From JBBSTY01 sp038235385 (GTDB lineage Bacteria > Actinomycetota > Acidimicrobiia > Acidimicrobiales > Acidimicrobilacustridaceae), in NCBI GenBank assembly GCA_038235385.1, contig JBBSTY010000001.1, positions 1-64,000 of the forward strand: DNA of 64,000 bases, given 5' to 3'. Shown here piece by piece: positions 24,711 to 32,733 of the stretch. The position numbers were made by a program, and so were the translations under genes. The notes beneath the pieces were generated by a model. That model did no database searches. It was not told the origin of the DNA and worked only from the letters and a program-made list of their open reading frames with translations. Position 1 is the stretch's first letter, and every line of letters starts with the position of its first letter.

Positions 24711-25777
24711 GCGCGGACATCCTTGGTTGGACGGTGGGTGGGAACGAGCTCGACCGGGACCGAGCCGTCGTCGGGTTCGGCCGGGAGCAGATCGATGTCG
24801 TCGATCGACGGATCCGGGTGGACGTGGTCGCCGAACCAGGCATCGAGGCGGACGTCGTGATCGCCCGCCGGCAACTGCCCGCCCGCTCGGGTCACGAGGC
24901 GGCAGAACGCGCACACCTCGGTGGAGGTGGGCGAGCCGCATTCGGCGCAGGGGGTCAGTGCGGCCTGGTCCGCTGCCGACTCGGCCTGGAACCGCTCGGA
25001 TGCCCGATCGAGGAAGCCGAAGTAGAAGCTGTGCTTGGCGCCGGCCGAGGTGGCCTCGATGGCGTTGAGCGCCTCCTTGTAGCCGATGTGCTTGTTCCCC
25101 TTGGCCATCGGGCACTCCTCGACGATGTAGTCGATGCCCTTCACGACGCAGTAGGCGGCCATCTCGCGCTCGCCGAGGCGGACGAGCGGCTTGACCTTCC
25201 GAGGGAAGCCGTCGCGTGCCGGCAGCACCGGGAGCTGCCGGCCGAGGTACTCGGTCTGCCAGTGCAGCACGTTGCCGAACAGCACCGCCGCCTCGTCGTC
25301 GAGGTTGTGCCCGGTGGCCACGACGTCGTAGCCACCCTCGATCGCGGCCTGGTCGAAGAGGTGTCGCTTGGAGAGGCCGCAGGCCGAGCACGGCTTGCGC
25401 TTGGCGGCACGGGATCCGTTCGGGATGTCGAACCCGTAGTCGCCGGGCAGGCTCGTGGTGATCAGCGTGGCGCCCCGGCGCTCGGCGAACGCCTGGGCGT
25501 AGCGGGCGGACTCGTCCGAGTACTCCCCGATGCCCAGGCCGATGTACAGGCCGTCGGCCTGGTAGCCGAGATCGAGGAGGATGTCCCAGACGGCGAGGGA
25601 GTCCTTCCCGCCCGACACGGCGACGAGGCAACGCTCATCGGTGGTGAGCATGGCGAACTGCTCGATGGCCTTGGTGACCTGGTCGCGGCACAGGCGCAGG
25701 AAGTGCTCGGTGCAGAAGTTGGCGTTGTGCCGACGGATGTCGATGATCGCGGGTTCGCGGCACACCCGGCACTTCAC
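24707..25777 (-). CDS. ttuA: tRNA-54 2-thiolation enzyme TtuA (TtcA/TtuA family)
   Basis: 356 residues. N-terminal zinc finger (CxxC at 3-6 with Cys22 and His25), PP-loop SGGKDS (55-60) for ATP activation, three cysteines at 130, 133 and 222 (KPCSACGLSKRH; EECPMAKG) that match the [4Fe-4S]-binding cysteines I recall for Thermus TtuA, and a C-terminal zinc finger (CAECG...CAFC). TtuA converts (methyl)uridine-54 in the tRNA T-loop to its 2-thio form using a ubiquitin-like sulfur carrier. The flanking zinc fingers separate it from TtcA. The GTG start overlaps the ttuB stop (GTGA), with GGAGGT five bases upstream. Confidence 0.9.
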   Translation of the reverse strand: MKCRVCREPAIIDIRRHNANFCTEHFLRLCRDQVTKAIEQFAMLTTDERCLVAVSGGKDSLAVWDILLDLGYQADGLYIGLGIGEYSDESARYAQAFAERRGATLITTSLPGDYGFDIPNGSRAAKRKPCSACGLSKRHLFDQAAIEGGYDVVATGHNLDDEAAVLFGNVLHWQTEYLGRQLPVLPARDGFPRKVKPLVRLGEREMAAYCVVKGIDYIVEECPMAKGNKHIGYKEALNAIEATSAGAKHSFYFGFLDRASERFQAESAADQAALTPCAECGSPTSTEVCAFCRLVTRAGGQLPAGDHDVRLDAWFGDHVHPDPSIDDIDLLPAEPDDGSVPVELVPTHRPTKDVRA

Positions 25778-25983
25778 GTGGCACCTCCGGAGATGACGGG
25801 ACGGATCTCGACGACAGCTGCGTCGTCGAGCAGGGCGTCGCCGGGCACGAGGGTGCCGTCGCTGATCACCAGCACCGACTCGCGGTTGAGGTCGAGCTTG
25901 ATCAACAGCGACACGACGCTCACGGGTCCGGCGAGCTCGAGCTCGCGACGAGGGTTGCGCAGGAGGACCTTCACGGGACCCAT
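25774..25983 (-). CDS. ttuB: Ubiquitin-like sulfur carrier TtuB (MoaD/ThiS family)
   Basis: 69 residues, beta-grasp type (VKVLLRNPRRELELAGPVSVVSLLIKLDLNRESVLVISDGTLVPGDALLDDAAVVEIRPVISGG). The TtuB C-terminal Gly-Gly carries the thiocarboxylate that supplies sulfur to TtuA. Here two more residues follow (-Gly-Gly-Ala-Thr), so the diglycine is not the terminus. The Gly-Gly codons (GGA GGT) are also the Shine-Dalgarno of ttuA. The ATG is preceded by GGGGGGAG. First gene of the T-loop modification operon. Confidence 0.88.
   Translation of the reverse strand: MGPVKVLLRNPRRELELAGPVSVVSLLIKLDLNRESVLVISDGTLVPGDALLDDAAVVEIRPVISGGAT
25783..25788 (-). promoter_or_regulatory. Shine-Dalgarno of ttuA, embedded in the ttuB diglycine codons
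   Basis: GGAGGT reads as Gly-Gly in ttuB and lies five bases (GCCAC) before the ttuA GTG start. Translational coupling is very likely. Confidence 0.75.
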
Positions 25984-26068
25984 TGTGGCACTCCCCCCGG
26001 TGGCACCTTCCCCGGGCTCGCCGTCGGTGGGGGTGTGGGCCGCCGACCCGCAGTGTCGGATCGGCCGA

Positions 26069-26440
26069 TCAGCCCGCCCTGGCCGCCGTCCGTCGCTGCT
26101 TGCGGGGGATCTTGCGCGGGACCTGGGTGATCACGATGCGCTGTCCGGGTTCGAGGACCTCTCGCAGCACGACGCGCTCGGTGCCGCCCGTGGCCCGCCG
26201 GAGCGCCCGCACGCCCCACAGACCCCCGCCGAGCACCAGCCAGAGCTTCCTGCCGTTGAGGATGCCCTCGACCACGCTCTGCTCGCGCAGGTACCGGGTG
26301 TAGTCGGACCAGCCGAAGAGCGCTCGCCGCACCTGCGAGAGCACCCAGGCGGCGGGCCTGACCGAGCGTCGGAAGGCCGCGAAGATCGCCCAGGTGGCGA
26401 GGCCCTGGCCGACGGTGGCGGGGGTCGGCCGGTTGGCCAT
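26069..26440 (-). CDS. Conserved small membrane-associated protein, unknown function
   Basis: 123 residues with two mildly hydrophobic stretches (GLATWAIFAAF and KLWLVLGGGLWGVRAL), a very basic C-terminus (KIPRKQRRT) and an EPGQRIVITQ-type strand. Its ATG shares one base with the stop of the upstream gene (TGATG), so it is the last of a three-gene set of small membrane proteins. No family recognised. Confidence 0.6.
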   Translation of the reverse strand: MANRPTPATVGQGLATWAIFAAFRRSVRPAAWVLSQVRRALFGWSDYTRYLREQSVVEGILNGRKLWLVLGGGLWGVRALRRATGGTERVVLREVLEPGQRIVITQVPRKIPRKQRRTAARAG

Positions 26441-26649
26441 CAGATGCGCCGGATCTCGACCACGGTGCGGGTCTTGCGCCCGCGGCGTCGGCCGAACCAG
26501 AAGGCGGCGACGACCACCACGACGACCACGACGGCGCCGACGGTGGCGGCGTAGCTGCGGACGTCGTCGGTGACGATGTCGACCTCGCCCTGGAGCTCGC
26601 GGAACTTGGCCTCGATGTCCTCGCGGCTGACGTTCGAGGTGGCGGTCAC
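26440..26649 (-). CDS. Small single-pass membrane protein, unknown function
   Basis: 69 residues: a charged N-terminal helix (SREDIEAKFRELQGEVDIVTDDV) and one membrane helix (AATVGAVVVVVVVVAAFWFG) followed by a basic tail (RRRGRKTRT). The GTG start overlaps the stop of the previous gene by four bases (GTGA). Resembles the short membrane partners of holin-like proteins in Actinobacteria, by layout only. Confidence 0.6.
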   Translation of the reverse strand: MTATSNVSREDIEAKFRELQGEVDIVTDDVRSYAATVGAVVVVVVVVAAFWFGRRRGRKTRTVVEIRRI

Positions 26650-27011
26650 AGGCCGGAGTCTCCCACGGGATCCAGGCCCGAGGCGCGATCCGGGTTGACC
26701 GAGTCGAACGCCTTCTTCATGCGCAGCGACACCCAGACCATGAACAGGCCGAGCACCAGGACGGCGCCGAGGTACGGGACGAACGTCCAACCCGGTCCGT
26801 CGCGGAACCACGGCACCTGGGTCTGGAGGGCGCGGAGCGTGGCCATCGTCAGCAGGAAGATGGCGAGCGTGACGCAGAACGAGCCGGCCATGCCCCACTT
26901 GAACTGGCGCGACAAATCCTTGAGCGGGCCGATCGTCTCCTGCTGGGCGTAGGACTTGAGCAGCTCCCAGAGCTCCTGGAAGACCTGCTGGAAGCTCTTG
27001 GGCTGGGGCAC
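26646..27011 (-). CDS. Holin-like / two-pass membrane protein
   Basis: 121 residues. An N-terminal amphipathic stretch (FQQVFQELWELLKSYAQQETIGPLKDLSRQFKWG) is followed by two membrane helices (AGSFCVTLAIFLLTMATLRAL and FVPYLGAVLVLGLFMVWVSL). This layout resembles the 'phage holin family' proteins common in actinobacterial chromosomes, which are not true phage holins. GTG start, first of three overlapping genes. There are no phage genes around, so a cell-envelope role is more likely. Confidence 0.55.
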   Translation of the reverse strand: MPQPKSFQQVFQELWELLKSYAQQETIGPLKDLSRQFKWGMAGSFCVTLAIFLLTMATLRALQTQVPWFRDGPGWTFVPYLGAVLVLGLFMVWVSLRMKKAFDSVNPDRASGLDPVGDSGL

Positions 27012-27148
27012 GGCTCACTCGCGTTCGGTGCGTCGGAGGTGGCGGCGGGTCCCGTCGGTCGGGCCCGCCCGTGGTCAGGACGGTGTGCAGTTCCTATCCC
27101 GCAGGCCGATCATCATGCAAGCACCCGGCACTCGGCACCCGGCATGGA

Positions 27149-27820
27149 TCACGGGAGCTCGTCGTCGGCGTCGTCGGCCGATCCCATGGTGAGCCGCTGG
27201 TGGAGGAAGGACTCCTCCTCCGCAAGGAGCGCGGCGAGCCGATCGAGGCGCTGCGTGCTGCCGGGCACGGCCAGGAGCGATTGGTGGTCCATCGGGCCGG
27301 TGGGGCTCAGGGCGGCGATCTGGTAGCTGGCGAGCGACGGATCCTCGGCCACGTCCACGGTGGCGGCGGCCGCGGGGTCACCCAGCTCGGAGGTGAGCGC
27401 GAGCACTCGGCGCAGCTGGGAGAGGACCTCGGAGCGCACCGCTGATCGGCTGCGTCGGTCGTTGTCGTCGTGGTGGTCGGCGGTGTCGGGATCGGGCCAG
27501 TCCTCGACCTCGGCCCGGGGGTACGGATCGTCGGGCAACCAGGTGATCACCCGGATCCGCTCGCTCCCCACCGCCCCCACGGCCCAGCGACCATCGGGCA
27601 GCTCCTGCGCATCGAACACGTGGGCGACCGTCCCGACCATCGACCGGATGTCACCCCCGCCCACCTCGCTCCCCCGCTCGATCAGGACCACGCCGAACTC
27701 GCGGTCACCGGCGAGGCAATCGCGAACCAGGTCCCGATAGCGGGGCTCGAAGACGTGCAGCGGGAGCAACACGCTCGGGAACAGCACCGAACCCAGCGGG
27801 AACATCGGCATGACCGGCAT
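27149..27820 (-). CDS. Lon N-terminal (LON substrate-binding) domain protein
   Basis: 223 residues. MPMFPLGSVLFPSVLLPLHVFEPRYRDLV is the typical start of the LON domain, followed by FGVVLIERGSEVGGG and VGTVAHVFDAQELPDGRWAV. It has no ATPase or protease domain, so it is a standalone LON-domain protein whose partner is unknown. The ATG is six bases after TAGCGT with no Shine-Dalgarno, leaderless. Its C-terminus is acidic (DDADDELP). Confidence 0.85.
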   Translation of the reverse strand: MPVMPMFPLGSVLFPSVLLPLHVFEPRYRDLVRDCLAGDREFGVVLIERGSEVGGGDIRSMVGTVAHVFDAQELPDGRWAVGAVGSERIRVITWLPDDPYPRAEVEDWPDPDTADHHDDNDRRSRSAVRSEVLSQLRRVLALTSELGDPAAAATVDVAEDPSLASYQIAALSPTGPMDHQSLLAVPGSTQRLDRLAALLAEEESFLHQRLTMGSADDADDELP

Positions 27821-27826
27821 GCCCCC

Positions 27827-27832
27827 ACGCTA
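27827..27832 (-). promoter_or_regulatory. -10 element TAGCGT, leaderless start of LON-domain gene
   Basis: TAGCGT, 6 bases, ATG at 27820. Confidence 0.6.
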
Positions 27833-27869
27833 GGTGCGCCATCAGGGTCGAGGTCGAGCCGGCGGACCG

Positions 27870-29306
27870 TCAGGGTGGCGACGGCGGTCTCGGTCCGAGC
27901 TCGGCCAACGTCGGTGCCTGCGGGTAGTCGACCAGAGCCAGTGCCAGCTGATCCTGGACGCTGGCGTCGGTCCCGATGCCGTTCTGGATGAACGCGAACG
28001 TGACCACCTCGTCGTTGGCGGTCGTGACGAAACCGGCGAGGCTGGCGACCGGCGGTGTGGTGAGCGTTCCGGTCTTCGCCGCCACGCGACCCTGGGTCGA
28101 CGGGCCGCCCATGCGCTTGCGGAGCGTCCCCCGCTCGCCCGACACGGCCATGCCGCGCCCGATCACCGAATCGGGACCCTCGGCGTCGAGGAGATCGACC
28201 AGCAGCGAGCAGGTCAACCGGTTGTCCACGTCGAGACCGGAACCATCGTTGATGACCACACCAGCGGTGGGGAGCCCACTCGCCTCCAGGTGCTCGAGCG
28301 TGGCCCGGGTGCCCGCCGCGGTGGTGCCCGATCCCGACGCTCGGAAGCCGAGCTCCTTCGTGAGCAGCTCGGCGGTGGTGTTGTCGCTCCAGGCGAGGGT
28401 CTCGGTGATGATGTCGCCGAGCGGCGCAGAGTCCAGGCGGGCGATCTCGGTGGTGGTCGCCGGGGCGCGCCCGGTGGCGGGGATCCCTCGGACGGCCACG
28501 CCGCGTGCCTCGAGCAGCGTCTCGAAGGTCTGCGCCGCGAGCAGAGGGGGGTCGCCGGGCTGGCGGTTCGCGCTGGCGCGGTCGGGTGACTCGGCGTACC
28601 CGGTGACCCCGTGGTTCACGACCAGGGCGCTGAGCGAACCGACGGTGTCCTCCCGTCGATACCGTTCGGGCCACGTGGCGACCGCTCGCTGGTCGTCGTA
28701 CCGGGTGTCGTCGCCGACGATGTTGCCGGTGATCTCGGTTATCCCCGCAGCCGCGATGCGGTCGGCGAGGACATCGGGATCGTTGACCGGTTGGTTCGCA
28801 TCGTCGAACGCCATCCGGTAGCCGTCGGTGTTGAGCATGGCGTCGCCGCCGCCGACGATCCACAGATCACCCTGGATGACCCCGCCATCGGCGGGTCCGG
28901 ATGCGACCGCCGTGGTGCTCAACCGCTCGTCGGCGCCCATCTCCTGGAGGATCGCGTAGCTCGTGAGGAGCTTGTTGGTGGAGGCGGGCTCGACCGGGAG
29001 CGACTCGTTGTGGTCGAAGACCGCCCGGCCGTGGTAGCTCACGCTGAGGCAGCTCGTGTCGGGAGCCTGGTCGACGACGTCCTGGACGGCGGCGGTGAGC
29101 TGCGCGTCGGCGATCCGGGACCGCAGCAGGTCCGGGAGCCGGCGGGCCGAGAGGATCGGGGTGGTGAGCCGCTGGCTCGGCATGGTCGTGCCGGGGGTGG
29201 CCGCCGGTTCCTGGGCCTGGGCCGGGGAGGCTCCGAGGAGGAGCACCAGCGCGAGCGCGGCGACGACGCCCGGCGCTCGGCCGGTGCGAGTTGGGTTCGA
29301 GAGCAT
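27870..29306 (-). CDS. dacB: D-alanyl-D-alanine carboxypeptidase / endopeptidase (S13, PBP4 family)
   Basis: 478 residues from the ATG at 29306. A signal peptide (about 1-31, ending ASPAQA-QEP) shows export. The three penicillin-binding motifs are present: SxxK in PASTNK, SDN in AWSDNTTAE and KTG in AAKTGTL. S13 enzymes trim or cleave peptidoglycan stem peptides outside the membrane. A GTG at 29315 would add three residues, but TACGGT (29314-29319) is placed seven bases before the ATG, as for other leaderless genes here, so the ATG is preferred. Confidence 0.92.
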   Translation of the reverse strand: MLSNPTRTGRAPGVVAALALVLLLGASPAQAQEPAATPGTTMPSQRLTTPILSARRLPDLLRSRIADAQLTAAVQDVVDQAPDTSCLSVSYHGRAVFDHNESLPVEPASTNKLLTSYAILQEMGADERLSTTAVASGPADGGVIQGDLWIVGGGDAMLNTDGYRMAFDDANQPVNDPDVLADRIAAAGITEITGNIVGDDTRYDDQRAVATWPERYRREDTVGSLSALVVNHGVTGYAESPDRASANRQPGDPPLLAAQTFETLLEARGVAVRGIPATGRAPATTTEIARLDSAPLGDIITETLAWSDNTTAELLTKELGFRASGSGTTAAGTRATLEHLEASGLPTAGVVINDGSGLDVDNRLTCSLLVDLLDAEGPDSVIGRGMAVSGERGTLRKRMGGPSTQGRVAAKTGTLTTPPVASLAGFVTTANDEVVTFAFIQNGIGTDASVQDQLALALVDYPQAPTLAELGPRPPSPP

Positions 29307-29313
29307 CCACGTC

Positions 29314-29319
29314 ACCGTA
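29314..29319 (-). promoter_or_regulatory. -10 element TACGGT, leaderless start of dacB
   Basis: TACGGT, 7 bases, ATG at 29306. It overlaps the alternative GTG start at 29315, which argues against that start. Confidence 0.5.
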
Positions 29320-29358
29320 GGGAACCTCGAGCGGCGAGTGGTGGCACGGAGGTGGCGG

Positions 29359-30834
29359 TCACGGGCGACGTCGGCGCCAGCGTGCGTAGCGCCAGGCGTG
29401 ACCGAGCGCGATCACCGCCCGGTTCGACGATGGGTAGCAGTAGCGGCCCGACCCCCGGACCGCCTCGACCGATGCGTTCTCGGGCATGGCGACAGCGAGC
29501 TCGGTGGCCATGAGGATGGGCTTGCCCAGCTCGTCGATCAGCTCCGACGCGGTGACCGCGTAGCGCTCCTCCTGGCGCTCGTGGAAGGCGACGATCCGCT
29601 CGAGGCCGTGGTCGGGGTAGAACGGGCCCTCGCGCTCCATCCGGGCGGTGTTCCCCTGGATGCCCATGCCGAGGAAGATCACGGCGTCCACATCATCGGA
29701 CCGGGCGGCGGCGGCCAGGACCGCCGGCACCGTGTCCTTGGTCTCGCCGCCGGCGAGGTCGACGGGGTTGTTGCGGCTCCACCGGGGTGGCAGCAGCGCA
29801 TCGAGCTCGCCCAGCAGCGGCGCTCCCATCGGGGCCAGCTCGAGATCGCTGACCGAGATGGCGTCCGCCGTGACGACGCCCCAACCGCCGGCGGTGGTGA
29901 CGACCATGACACCGGGTCCGGTGGGCAGCGGCTGGGTGGCGAAGGTGGCGGCGGCCTCGTAGGCCTCCTCGATCGACGAGGCTCGGACCGCTCCCGCCTG
30001 GCGGCACATGCCGTCGAAGACCGCGTCGTCGGTGGCGAGCGAACCGGTGTGGCTCGCGGCCGCGCGGGAGCCGCCGGCCGTGGCGCCACCCTTGACGACG
30101 ACCACCGGGATCTTGCGACACACCTCACGCAGGCGCTCGTAGAACCTGCGCCCGTCGGTGACGCCCTCGACGTAGGCCAGCGCCACGTCGGTCTCGGGAT
30201 CGTCGGCGAAGTACTCGAGGAAGTCGACGACACCCACCTGGGCGGCGTTGCCAGCCGACACCGCGCGGCTGACACCGACGCCCGCGGCATGGGCGTAGTT
30301 CATGAACGACGACACGAAGTTGCCCGACTGGCTGGCGATGCCGATGCGCCCGGGGGGCGGGTACGGCGCGACGATCTGCGCGCACAGGTTCGACGGCGTC
30401 GAGATCAGCCCTTGACCGTTCGGACCCACGATGAGCAGACCCAGCTCGTCGGCCAGGGCGACCAGCTCGTCCTGGGCGCGCTTGCCGTCGGCGCCGGCCT
30501 CGCCGTAGCCGGCCGAGGCGAGGAACGCGGCCCGGATGCCCTTGTCGGCGGACCTGCGGAGCAGGTCGGCGTTGCTCGAGGCCGGTGTGCACACGAACAC
30601 CATGTCGGCCGCACCATCGGGCACCTCGTCGATGTCGGCGAGGGTCTGCACGCCCAGCACCTCGATGCGTTCGCGGTTGGTGCCGAACACCTGACCGCGG
30701 TAGCCCGACGCCAAGATGTTGTGCAGTGCGACGAACCCGAACTTGCCGGGATGCGAGGAGACCCCCGCCACCACGACGCCCTTCGGGTCGAAAAGGGCAC
30801 GGAACTGGTCGAGGCGAGCGACCGGGGTGCTCAT
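29359..30834 (-). CDS. NDP-forming acyl-CoA synthetase, alpha-subunit type (CoA-binding)
   Basis: 491 residues. The N-terminal CoA-binding Rossmann domain (FDPKGVVVAGVSSHPGKFGFVALHNI) is followed by two succinyl-CoA-ligase-like domains, with the phospho-histidine in AASHTGSLATDD. With an ATP-grasp beta subunit it would interconvert acyl-CoA + NDP + Pi and acid + CoA + NTP. The beta-like gene directly upstream overlaps by four bases (30831-30834), so the two form one enzyme split in two chains. The C-terminus is Arg-rich (RYARWRRRRP). Confidence 0.87.
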   Translation of the reverse strand: MSTPVARLDQFRALFDPKGVVVAGVSSHPGKFGFVALHNILASGYRGQVFGTNRERIEVLGVQTLADIDEVPDGAADMVFVCTPASSNADLLRRSADKGIRAAFLASAGYGEAGADGKRAQDELVALADELGLLIVGPNGQGLISTPSNLCAQIVAPYPPPGRIGIASQSGNFVSSFMNYAHAAGVGVSRAVSAGNAAQVGVVDFLEYFADDPETDVALAYVEGVTDGRRFYERLREVCRKIPVVVVKGGATAGGSRAAASHTGSLATDDAVFDGMCRQAGAVRASSIEEAYEAAATFATQPLPTGPGVMVVTTAGGWGVVTADAISVSDLELAPMGAPLLGELDALLPPRWSRNNPVDLAGGETKDTVPAVLAAAARSDDVDAVIFLGMGIQGNTARMEREGPFYPDHGLERIVAFHERQEERYAVTASELIDELGKPILMATELAVAMPENASVEAVRGSGRYCYPSSNRAVIALGHAWRYARWRRRRP

Positions 30835-31490
30835 GACCGCACCTCCACCAGCGCATCGACGGCGATCGGGCGGCCGTCGACGACGATCAACGGGTTGAGG
30901 TCGGCCGACGCGATCGACGGCTCGGCCTCGGCGGCCCGCGAGAGCCCGAGCAGGATGTCGACCAGAGCTTGCCGGTCGACCGGCGGCTCACCGCGGAACG
31001 CACCCAGGATCTTCTGGGATGCCAGGTCGTCGATCATGTCCTCCGCATCGATCTGGTCGATGGGGACGAGACGGATGCTGACATCGGCGACCGCCTCGGC
31101 GAGGATCCCACCCAGCCCCAGCACCACGGTCATGCCGAACTGCGGATCGTCGGCCAGGCCGGCGATCAGCTCCCGGCTCCCGGCGACCATGGGCGCCACG
31201 AGCACCTCGACGGGCCCGTCCGCAGGCGTGGCGGCCGCGAGGAGCTCGGTGGCCGCGGCGCGCACCTGGTCCTCGTCGGTGAGACCGAGCTTCACCAGGC
31301 CGCGCTCGGTCTTGTGGGCGATGGCGTCACCGCACAGCTTGGCGACGACCGGGTAGCCGAGCGCGGTGGCGGACCGGGCGGCGGCGTCGGGCGTCGCCGC
31401 CAGCCGTTCGTCCGCCATGGGTACGCCGAAGCGGCCCAGGAGCTCCTTCGACGCCGATTCCGAGAGCGTCGTACCTGCGGTGTTGGACAT
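30831..31490 (-). CDS. NDP-forming acyl-CoA synthetase, beta-subunit type (ATP-grasp)
   Basis: 219 residues from the ATG at 31490. ATP-grasp_5 type domain: KELLGRFGVPMADE start, GYPVVAKLCGDAIAHKTERGLVKLGL nucleotide-binding segment, and C-terminal SADLNPLIV. Partner of the overlapping alpha gene. A GTG further upstream (31529) is not supported because TACGGT sits eight bases before the ATG at 31490 and homology begins just after it. Confidence 0.88.
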   Translation of the reverse strand: MSNTAGTTLSESASKELLGRFGVPMADERLAATPDAAARSATALGYPVVAKLCGDAIAHKTERGLVKLGLTDEDQVRAAATELLAAATPADGPVEVLVAPMVAGSRELIAGLADDPQFGMTVVLGLGGILAEAVADVSIRLVPIDQIDAEDMIDDLASQKILGAFRGEPPVDRQALVDILLGLSRAAEAEPSIASADLNPLIVVDGRPIAVDALVEVRS

Positions 31491-31498
31491 GGTGGCGC

Positions 31499-31504
31499 AC
31501 CGTA
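31499..31504 (-). promoter_or_regulatory. -10 element TACGGT, leaderless start of acyl-CoA synthetase operon
   Basis: TACGGT, 8 bases, ATG at 31490. Confidence 0.55.
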
Positions 31505-31563
31505 CAAGCCGTTCGGAGAGCGCACCCAACGCGTCGGAGACGTCGGTGGGTGCGGGACCGACC

Positions 31564-32184
31564 TCAGGGATCCGGGAGCAGCGCGGTGCGGAAGAAGATG
31601 CGGATGTTCTCGAGTCGACGCTCGAGCATCTCGGGATCCCGCGGGTCGCGCCCGAGCAGCGTCTCCCAGAAGTGGAGGTCGCTGAAGTAGCTCATGAGCG
31701 CCCCGTACCCGGTGAGCATGAGCTGCTCGGGGTCGAACTGGCGGAACGTGCCGGCGTCCATCTCCCGCTGGAAGTAGCCGCTCGCCTGCTGGAACATCGG
31801 GCGGATCCCCTCGGCGAGGTCGATGCCGAGCTTGCTGTCCCGGCTCAGCAGCTCCCGACGCAGGATGGCCACGAAGTCGGGGTTGTCCGAGAAGTACCAG
31901 AACGCGGTGGTGAGGATGTCGTCGACGTAGGACCAGCCGCGGTCGGGACGCTCTTGCTGGGAGGCATCCATCACGCGCTCCACCCATTCGGCCAGCGCGG
32001 TGTTGAACACCTCCTGGTAGATGGCGTCCTTCGACGGGAAGTGGTGCAGGACGCTCGCACGCTTGATCCCGACGCCTGCGGCGATGTCGTTGAGGGACGT
32101 ACCCTCGAACCCCTGCTCGGCGAACAGGTGGCTGGCCTCGGCCAGGATCATGGCTCTCGTCGTCAAGGGCTCCAGGTCCGCCAC
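31564..32184 (-). CDS. TetR family transcriptional regulator
   Basis: 206 residues. N-terminal helix-turn-helix (ILAEASHLFAEQGFEGTSLNDIAAGVGIKRASVLHHFPSKDAIYQEVF) typical of TetR, then an all-helical ligand domain. It lies just upstream of the acyl-CoA synthetase pair on the same strand, so fatty-acyl or acyl-CoA sensing is plausible, but no operator is evident. GTG start is seven bases after TAGCCT. Confidence 0.9.
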   Translation of the reverse strand: MADLEPLTTRAMILAEASHLFAEQGFEGTSLNDIAAGVGIKRASVLHHFPSKDAIYQEVFNTALAEWVERVMDASQQERPDRGWSYVDDILTTAFWYFSDNPDFVAILRRELLSRDSKLGIDLAEGIRPMFQQASGYFQREMDAGTFRQFDPEQLMLTGYGALMSYFSDLHFWETLLGRDPRDPEMLERRLENIRIFFRTALLPDP

Positions 32185-32191
32185 GCGGGTC

Positions 32192-32197
32192 AGGCTA
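32192..32197 (-). promoter_or_regulatory. -10 element TAGCCT, leaderless start of tetR-like gene
   Basis: TAGCCT, 7 bases, GTG at 32184. Confidence 0.55.
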
Positions 32198-32310
32198 CCG
32201 ATTCCCGTCGTCGCGGTCGCGATCGCCGCCCGTCGGCTCCCCCGGGCAACGGCGTCGGTAGCGCCATCGGAGCGGTCCGGTCGGGCGATCGGCGAGCGAC
32301 GCGCCGGCGA

Positions 32311-32316
32311 TAGGGT
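32311..32316 (+). promoter_or_regulatory. -10 element TAGGGT, leaderless start
   Basis: TAGGGT, 8 bases, ATG at 32325. Confidence 0.6.
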
Positions 32317-32324
32317 GCCCGGTC

Positions 32325-32717
32325 ATGGACATCCTCGCCGCACTCTTCATCGAGGGCATCGACATCCGTCAGGTGCCGGGACCGTCGACGCGGATCGACC
32401 TCACGGGCATCCAGTTCTCGGCCTCGGCTCCGTCCGAGCCGCCGTTCACCGTCGAGCCGCACCTGATCGTGATCGTGCACTGCCCACCGGACGGCCGGCC
32501 GTCGGCCGCGCTCGAGGTCGTCTACACGCGCGACGGCGAGCAGATCGCTCGGAACGTCCAACCGCTCGAGGTCGAACCGGGCAAGTTCAACTACCGCCTC
32601 GTGCGGGCGGAACTGGAGTTCGCCGACTACGGGGCCGTCGAGGCGCACTGCCGCCTCGACATGGGCCCGGTCACGGTCGTGCCCTACCGGCTCCTGCCTC
32701 CCGACCCGGCCACCTGA
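32325..32717 (+). CDS. Conserved actinobacterial hypothetical protein
   Basis: 130 residues, predicted mostly beta (IDLTGIQFSASA, HLIVIVHCPP, AALEVVYTRDGEQIARNVQPLEVEPGKFNYRLVRAELEFADYGAVEAHCRLD). The last part reads like an immunoglobulin-like or 'effect on physical quantity' domain with alternating strands. Starts the plus-strand run with the FIST gene, 16 bases downstream. No signal peptide. Function unknown. Confidence 0.65.
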   Translation: MDILAALFIEGIDIRQVPGPSTRIDLTGIQFSASAPSEPPFTVEPHLIVIVHCPPDGRPSAALEVVYTRDGEQIARNVQPLEVEPGKFNYRLVRAELEFADYGAVEAHCRLDMGPVTVVPYRLLPPDPAT

Positions 32718-32733
32718 GCCGGCGAGGCGCCGA

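Noticed and set aside
24707..25777. TtcA (s2C32) or TilS identity for the PP-loop gene.
   Set aside because: N- and C-terminal zinc fingers and coupling to a ubiquitin-like carrier fit TtuA.
26646..27011. Prophage holin.
   Set aside because: No endolysin, integrase, capsid or tail genes nearby; holin-like proteins are common in actinobacterial chromosomes.
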